Shown: one piece after another, positions 62,842 through 64,000 of the stretch
Layout of the letters: the number at the start of each line of letters is the position of its first letter
How positions within the stretch are numbered: position 1 is the stretch's first letter
From: Comamonadaceae bacterium
Lineage (GTDB): Bacteria; Pseudomonadota; Gammaproteobacteria; Burkholderiales; Burkholderiaceae_C
Assembly (NCBI GenBank): GCA_013297875.1
Contig: JAAFIW010000001.1
Span: 372,001-436,000, forward strand
DNA: 64,000 nt
Direction of reading: 5' to 3'
Notes under the pieces: model-generated
Databases searched by the model: none
Told to the model about the DNA's origin: nothing
The model's input: the letters and a program-made list of their open reading frames with translations, nothing else
Translations under genes and position numbers: made by a program

Positions 62842-63951
62842 ATGACATTTCAGCAACTGATTTGGGTGTTCGGTGCATTGGTCTGCGGTCTGCCCGCTTA
62901 TGCGGAGATTCTGATCGGCCAAACGGCTGGCTTCACGGGCGTGGTATCGCTGAGTGTGAAGGAAACGGCCGAGGGTGCCAAGCTGTACCTGGATGCGGTG
63001 AACGCCAGGGGCGGCGTGAATGGGCAGACCATCAATGTCATCGCGATGGACGACAAGTTTGACCCCAAGCTGGCCGCTGACAACGCCCGGGAACTGGTGG
63101 TGAACAAGAACGTGGTGGCACTGTTTTTGACGCGAGGCACGCCGCACAACGAGGCGATTTTGCCGATTCTGGACGAGCACCGTGTGCCGCTGATTGCACC
63201 GTCCACCGGTGCCATGGTGCTGCACCAGCCCATCAAGCGCTACGTCTTCAACGTGCGCTCTACCTACCAGATTGAAGCCGAAAAAGCCATCACGCATCTG
63301 GTTCAAACAGGGGTGGGTCGCATTGCGGTGCTGCACGTCAACGACAGCTTTGGCGCTGACGCGCTGGAAGGTGCGCAGGCGGGTTTTGACAAGACCAAAG
63401 CCAAGCCTATTTTTGTCGAGAAAATTGACCGCGCCAAGCCCGACTACAGCCAGATTGCGCCGCTGGCGGCCAAAGTGAAGGCACAGGCGGTGGTGATTCT
63501 GGGATCGGGCAGCACGGTGATTGACGGCGTAAAGGCCCTGCGCGCCGCTGGCTCCAGCGCCCAGGTGGTCACGCTGTCCAACAATGCCTCGTCGGGTTTC
63601 ACCAAAGCGCTGGGCGAGTTCTCGCGCGGTGTGGTGGTCACGCAGGTGTTTCCCAACGAGCGGTCTACCGCCAATGCCATGGTCAAGGAAGCCATCGAGA
63701 CCGCCAAAGCCAAAGGCCTGGACGAGGTGTCCCCCGCCATGCTGGAGGGCTTTGCCGCGGCCAAGGTATTGGTCGAAGCCTTGCGGCGATCGGGCAAAAG
63801 CATCACGCGCCAAACCGTGCACGCCAGCCTGGAAGCCATGGACCGATTTGACCTGGGTGGTCTGGTGGTGGGCTACGGCCCCACCGACCACACGGGCCTG
63901 AGCTTTACCGACATTTCGGTGGTGGGTGCCGATGGGAAATTCAGGCGTTAG
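62842..63951 (+). CDS. Branched-chain-type ABC substrate-binding protein (orphan)
   Basis: 369 residues with a Sec signal (TFQQLIWVFGALVCGLPAYA). Peripla_BP_6 fold: EILIGQTAGFTGVVSLSVKE, GAKLYLDAVNARGGVNGQTINVI, ALFLTRGTPHNEAILPILDEH. No permease or ATPase follows in the window. It is divergent from the enoyl-CoA hydratase gene. The TAG stop is the first flank base-triplet of a MITE-like end. Confidence 0.9.
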   Translation: MTFQQLIWVFGALVCGLPAYAEILIGQTAGFTGVVSLSVKETAEGAKLYLDAVNARGGVNGQTINVIAMDDKFDPKLAADNARELVVNKNVVALFLTRGTPHNEAILPILDEHRVPLIAPSTGAMVLHQPIKRYVFNVRSTYQIEAEKAITHLVQTGVGRIAVLHVNDSFGADALEGAQAGFDKTKAKPIFVEKIDRAKPDYSQIAPLAAKVKAQAVVILGSGSTVIDGVKALRAAGSSAQVVTLSNNASSGFTKALGEFSRGVVVTQVFPNERSTANAMVKEAIETAKAKGLDEVSPAMLEGFAAAKVLVEALRRSGKSITRQTVHASLEAMDRFDLGGLVVGYGPTDHTGLSFTDISVVGADGKFRR

Positions 63952-64000
63952 CCCGCATATTTCACCGGGGCAAGCGTTTTCACCGTGCCCCACTCGGCAA
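63952..64000. mobile_element. Left end of a third MITE-like element (cut by window)
   Basis: CCCGCATATTTCACCGGG at 63952-63969 after a TTAG flank (63948-63951). The other end is expected beyond the window. Confidence 0.65.

Overview
The window is a GC-rich chromosomal segment that looks like a betaproteobacterium of the Comamonadaceae (Rhodoferax/Polaromonas/Acidovorax type). This is inferred from a DUF3567 gene, a Bug-type solute-binding protein, many LysR/IclR/TetR/GntR-controlled catabolic genes, and a dispersed repeat of about 65 bp (core ATAGCTGCTTGAGCA or its complement) that occurs about 15 times. One tRNA-Arg(CCG) is present. There is no rRNA operon, CRISPR array, prophage or intact transposase.

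Layout. 1-4.5 kb: two small hypotheticals, an HD-type phosphohydrolase, and a two-gene ATPase/HNH module resembling the Septu (PtuA-PtuB) anti-phage system, preceded by a highly palindromic gene-free stretch. 4.5-9.5 kb: ArfB ribosome rescue, an Hsp70-like ATPase, an orphan branched-chain-type binding protein, a 2OG-Fe(II) oxygenase and a D-amino-acid dehydrogenase. 9.5-14 kb: ArgP-like, TetR and LysR regulators, small proteins, a membrane-anchored cytochrome c, tRNA-Arg. 14-26 kb: an amidase, then a sulfonate-metabolism cluster: TauR-like MocR regulator, TauABC-type importer, HpsN-type sulfopropanediol dehydrogenase, DegT-family aminotransferase, CuyA-type cysteate sulfo-lyase, Asp/Glu-type racemase and an omega-amino-acid:pyruvate aminotransferase. 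26-38 kb: ChaN-like lipoprotein with BLUF photosensor, fasciclin protein, DUF3567, DUF3108, IclR with an FAH-family hydrolase, phytase-like esterase lipoprotein, Old Yellow Enzyme, small iron-permease-family protein, a cysteine-free glutaredoxin-fold protein, FAD oxidoreductase, rhodanese.

38-55.7 kb: the most unusual block. A TetR regulator diverges from one long colinear operon: FAH hydrolase, alpha/beta hydrolase, two tandem amidohydrolases, a complete branched-chain-type ABC importer whose second ATPase is fused to a Tm-1/UPF0261 domain, a PEP-hydrolase-family TIM barrel, a flotillin, two related SRPBCC domains (one fused to a quinone oxidoreductase), an NTF2-like secreted protein and a VOC protein. 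Most junctions overlap or are very short, so it is probably one transcription unit importing and degrading an unknown organic (perhaps cyclic or aromatic) substrate. A near-perfect palindrome in front of it is a likely TetR operator.

55.7-64 kb: a copper-handling group (PCuAC, YcnI-like, DUF2946), a GntR/Bug/LigI-like amidohydrolase group, a FitAB-type toxin-antitoxin pair, an HNH nuclease gene with an attC-like 3' end, an enoyl-CoA hydratase and another orphan binding protein. Short elements with CCCGCATATTTCACC ends (two complete, one cut by the window edge) abut stop codons and resemble MITEs. All functions are read from sequence motifs and family knowledge; no database search was run.
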